Positions 15,408-16,583 of a DNA stretch of 16,583 nucleotides are shown piece by piece. This DNA comes from Phycisphaerae bacterium (GTDB lineage Bacteria > Planctomycetota > Phycisphaerae > Sedimentisphaerales > UBA12454), in contig JAQTQF010000011.1 of assembly GCA_028712345.1 (NCBI GenBank), positions 1-16,583 on the forward strand, given 5' to 3'. The position numbers and the translations under genes are program-made. Each line of letters opens with the position of its first letter. Within the stretch, counting starts at the first letter, position 1. The notes under the pieces are model-generated. The model searched no databases, was not told where the DNA came from, and was given only the letters and a program-made list of their open reading frames with translations.

Positions 15408-16342
15408 AACAAGCTCCTAAGAAAAACTCCGGCAGAAAACGCCTTGTCAATATACTGGCTAAAATGCCCGCCTGTCCGCAGAAAGACTCTGACTTGACAA
15501 ATTGCAAAGACTACAACTGGCTTGAGCCGCATTGTTTCAACAGCACACATATTCAGAAAATAAATCTTTTTGCCGGAAAACTGGCGGAACAGATAAAAAC
15601 ACAACTCAAAAAATATTACGGTCAGAATTTTGAGGTCAAATTTGACTCCATCGGTCAATTCTTTGATGAACAGCTCAAATCTGAAACTCCATCCGAAAAT
15701 TATTGCCTTGCCTTTACCGACGAGGCAGGCAGCATTTTCGGATATCTCGATATCCCGCAGGCTACTGCCGTCGCATGGACACGCCAGCTTCTCGGAGACA
15801 GCCACAACACCGAAGAACAAAATCCCCAGCTTTCCTCGCTCGAAATATCGCTCCTGCACGATATCGCCGCTGAAGTCATAAATTCAATTTCATTGTCGAT
15901 ACCGCAGGGAAAAATAAAACCTCAGGGCTGTATAACCAAAAACCTTGTTGCTATGAAATTTTCCCCAGGCCAGGAAATCTGCAAACTGACATTTAATTTC
16001 ACTCTCAAAGACTCTGAAAAACAATTTACATTCAGCTATCTCGTGCTTTGCAACCATATAACAAATCGCGTTCTTGCCGATGCCGACACAAAACCGCAGA
16101 TAACTGACGCTGAAATAAAAGAAAAAATTATTCAAAATATAAAAAATATAAAAATTCCGCTCAATTCGATGATCTGCAAACAGCTTTTCAGTCTTGACGA
16201 ACTTTTAAGTCTTGAAGTTGACGATATTCTGATATTCGACAAGAAAATAGACGACCCTGTCAATATTTTGGCAAACCAGAGACCAATATTTTCAGGCACC
16301 ATTGCCAAAAATGAAGGACACTACGCGGTCATTGTTAAATAA
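15404..16342 (+). CDS. fliM: FliM-like flagellar motor switch protein, divergent
   Basis: FliM is the middle component of the cytoplasmic C-ring that sets rotation direction. The 312-aa product is near normal length and follows the fold order: DYNWLEPHCFNSTHIQKINL with FAGKLAEQIKTQLKKYYG (family N-terminal helix), a CheC-like middle domain with LSSLEISLLHDIAAEVI, and a C-terminal SpoA domain (about 250-312) reading IPLNSMICKQLFSLDELLSL, then RPIFSGTIAKNEGHYAVIV. Two features are missing: the N-terminal LSQxEIDALL-type peptide that binds phospho-CheY is replaced by a basic stretch (KKNSGRKRLVNILAK), and the GGxG FliG-contact motif is LLGDSHN. The position between fliL and fliN supports the name despite the divergence. 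Confidence 0.83.
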   Translation: MKQAPKKNSGRKRLVNILAKMPACPQKDSDLTNCKDYNWLEPHCFNSTHIQKINLFAGKLAEQIKTQLKKYYGQNFEVKFDSIGQFFDEQLKSETPSENYCLAFTDEAGSIFGYLDIPQATAVAWTRQLLGDSHNTEEQNPQLSSLEISLLHDIAAEVINSISLSIPQGKIKPQGCITKNLVAMKFSPGQEICKLTFNFTLKDSEKQFTFSYLVLCNHITNRVLADADTKPQITDAEIKEKIIQNIKNIKIPLNSMICKQLFSLDELLSLEVDDILIFDKKIDDPVNILANQRPIFSGTIAKNEGHYAVIVK

Positions 16343-16377
16343 AATGAAAAATAATAAGGCACAAAAGGATAATTAAG

Positions 16378-16583
16378 ATGGCACAAAACGAGACAGCACA
16401 GGAAACCGAACAGCAAGCCGCCGGCGAAACAGCCGAACAGAACACAAAACAAGCCGTGCAAACCGCAGAAATGTCGGAGGCAACTTCACAGCCGACAGCC
16501 TCAGCACAGGCTGGCATAGATTTGCTTTTGGACATAACACTGCCGGTAACGGTTACTCTTGGAAAAACAGAACTGCCCATACA
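16378..16583 (+). CDS. fliN: FliN, flagellar motor switch protein (5' part only)
   Basis: The first 68 codons before the window ends. An acidic, Gln/Ala/Glu-rich N-terminal extension (about 1-46) leads into LLLDITLPVTVTLGKTELPI, the diagnostic start of the FliN/SpoA domain. FliN forms the base of the C-ring and helps dock export cargo. The start ATG has AAGGAT about 8 nt upstream and lies 35 nt after fliM. The C-terminal half is outside the window, so completeness cannot be judged. Confidence 0.93.
   Translation, partial: MAQNETAQETEQQAAGETAEQNTKQAVQTAEMSEATSQPTASAQAGIDLLLDITLPVTVTLGKTELPI

Overview
The window carries two divergent flagellar gene clusters from a diderm bacterium of moderate GC and AT-rich intergenic DNA. 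Gene order, a PilZ-domain gene placed between flgE and flgF, and divergent motor proteins suggest a planctomycete-like lineage (possibly a low-GC Phycisphaerae relative). That taxonomic guess is inference and weakly held. No rRNA, tRNA, CRISPR array or insertion sequence is visible.

Left half, minus strand (about 7730 down to 1): a hook/rod/ring operon reads flgD, flgE, a membrane-anchored PilZ-domain gene, flgF, flgG, flgA, flgH and flgI, with flgI cut a few codons before its end by the window edge. Gaps are short (about 12 to 42 nt), and most genes have a recognisable ribosome-binding site. A textbook sigma-54 promoter (TGGCAC-N5-TTGCT) lies 41 nt upstream of flgD. Two overlapping perfect palindromes lie about 135 bp further upstream, where an enhancer-binding protein would be expected to bind.

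Middle (7674-8314): a gene-free AT-rich spacer holds that promoter, a roughly 158-bp MITE-like inverted-repeat element, and a 13-nt direct repeat upstream of the next gene.

Right half, plus strand (8315 to the end): a solitary sigma-54 enhancer-binding regulator comes first. A second sigma-54 promoter (TGGCAT-N5-TTGCA) follows, and then a tightly packed cluster: an 826-aa membrane-anchored TPR protein with an embedded STN-like segment, an exported TPR protein, a second sigma-54 activator (FlbD/FlrC-like), fliL, a divergent fliM, and the start of fliN. Both activators have an intact AAA+ GAFTGA domain but a receiver domain without the phospho-accepting aspartate. The simplest reading is a sigma-54-driven flagellar regulon in which two phosphorylation-independent activators flank the promoters they may control.

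The most unusual parts are the TPR/TPR-STN gene pair co-transcribed with motor and switch genes (a candidate lineage-specific motor scaffold), the double pseudo-receiver regulator arrangement, a FliM lacking the usual CheY-binding N-terminus and GGxG motif, and a cysteine-free FlgH next to an FlgA that does have a lipobox.
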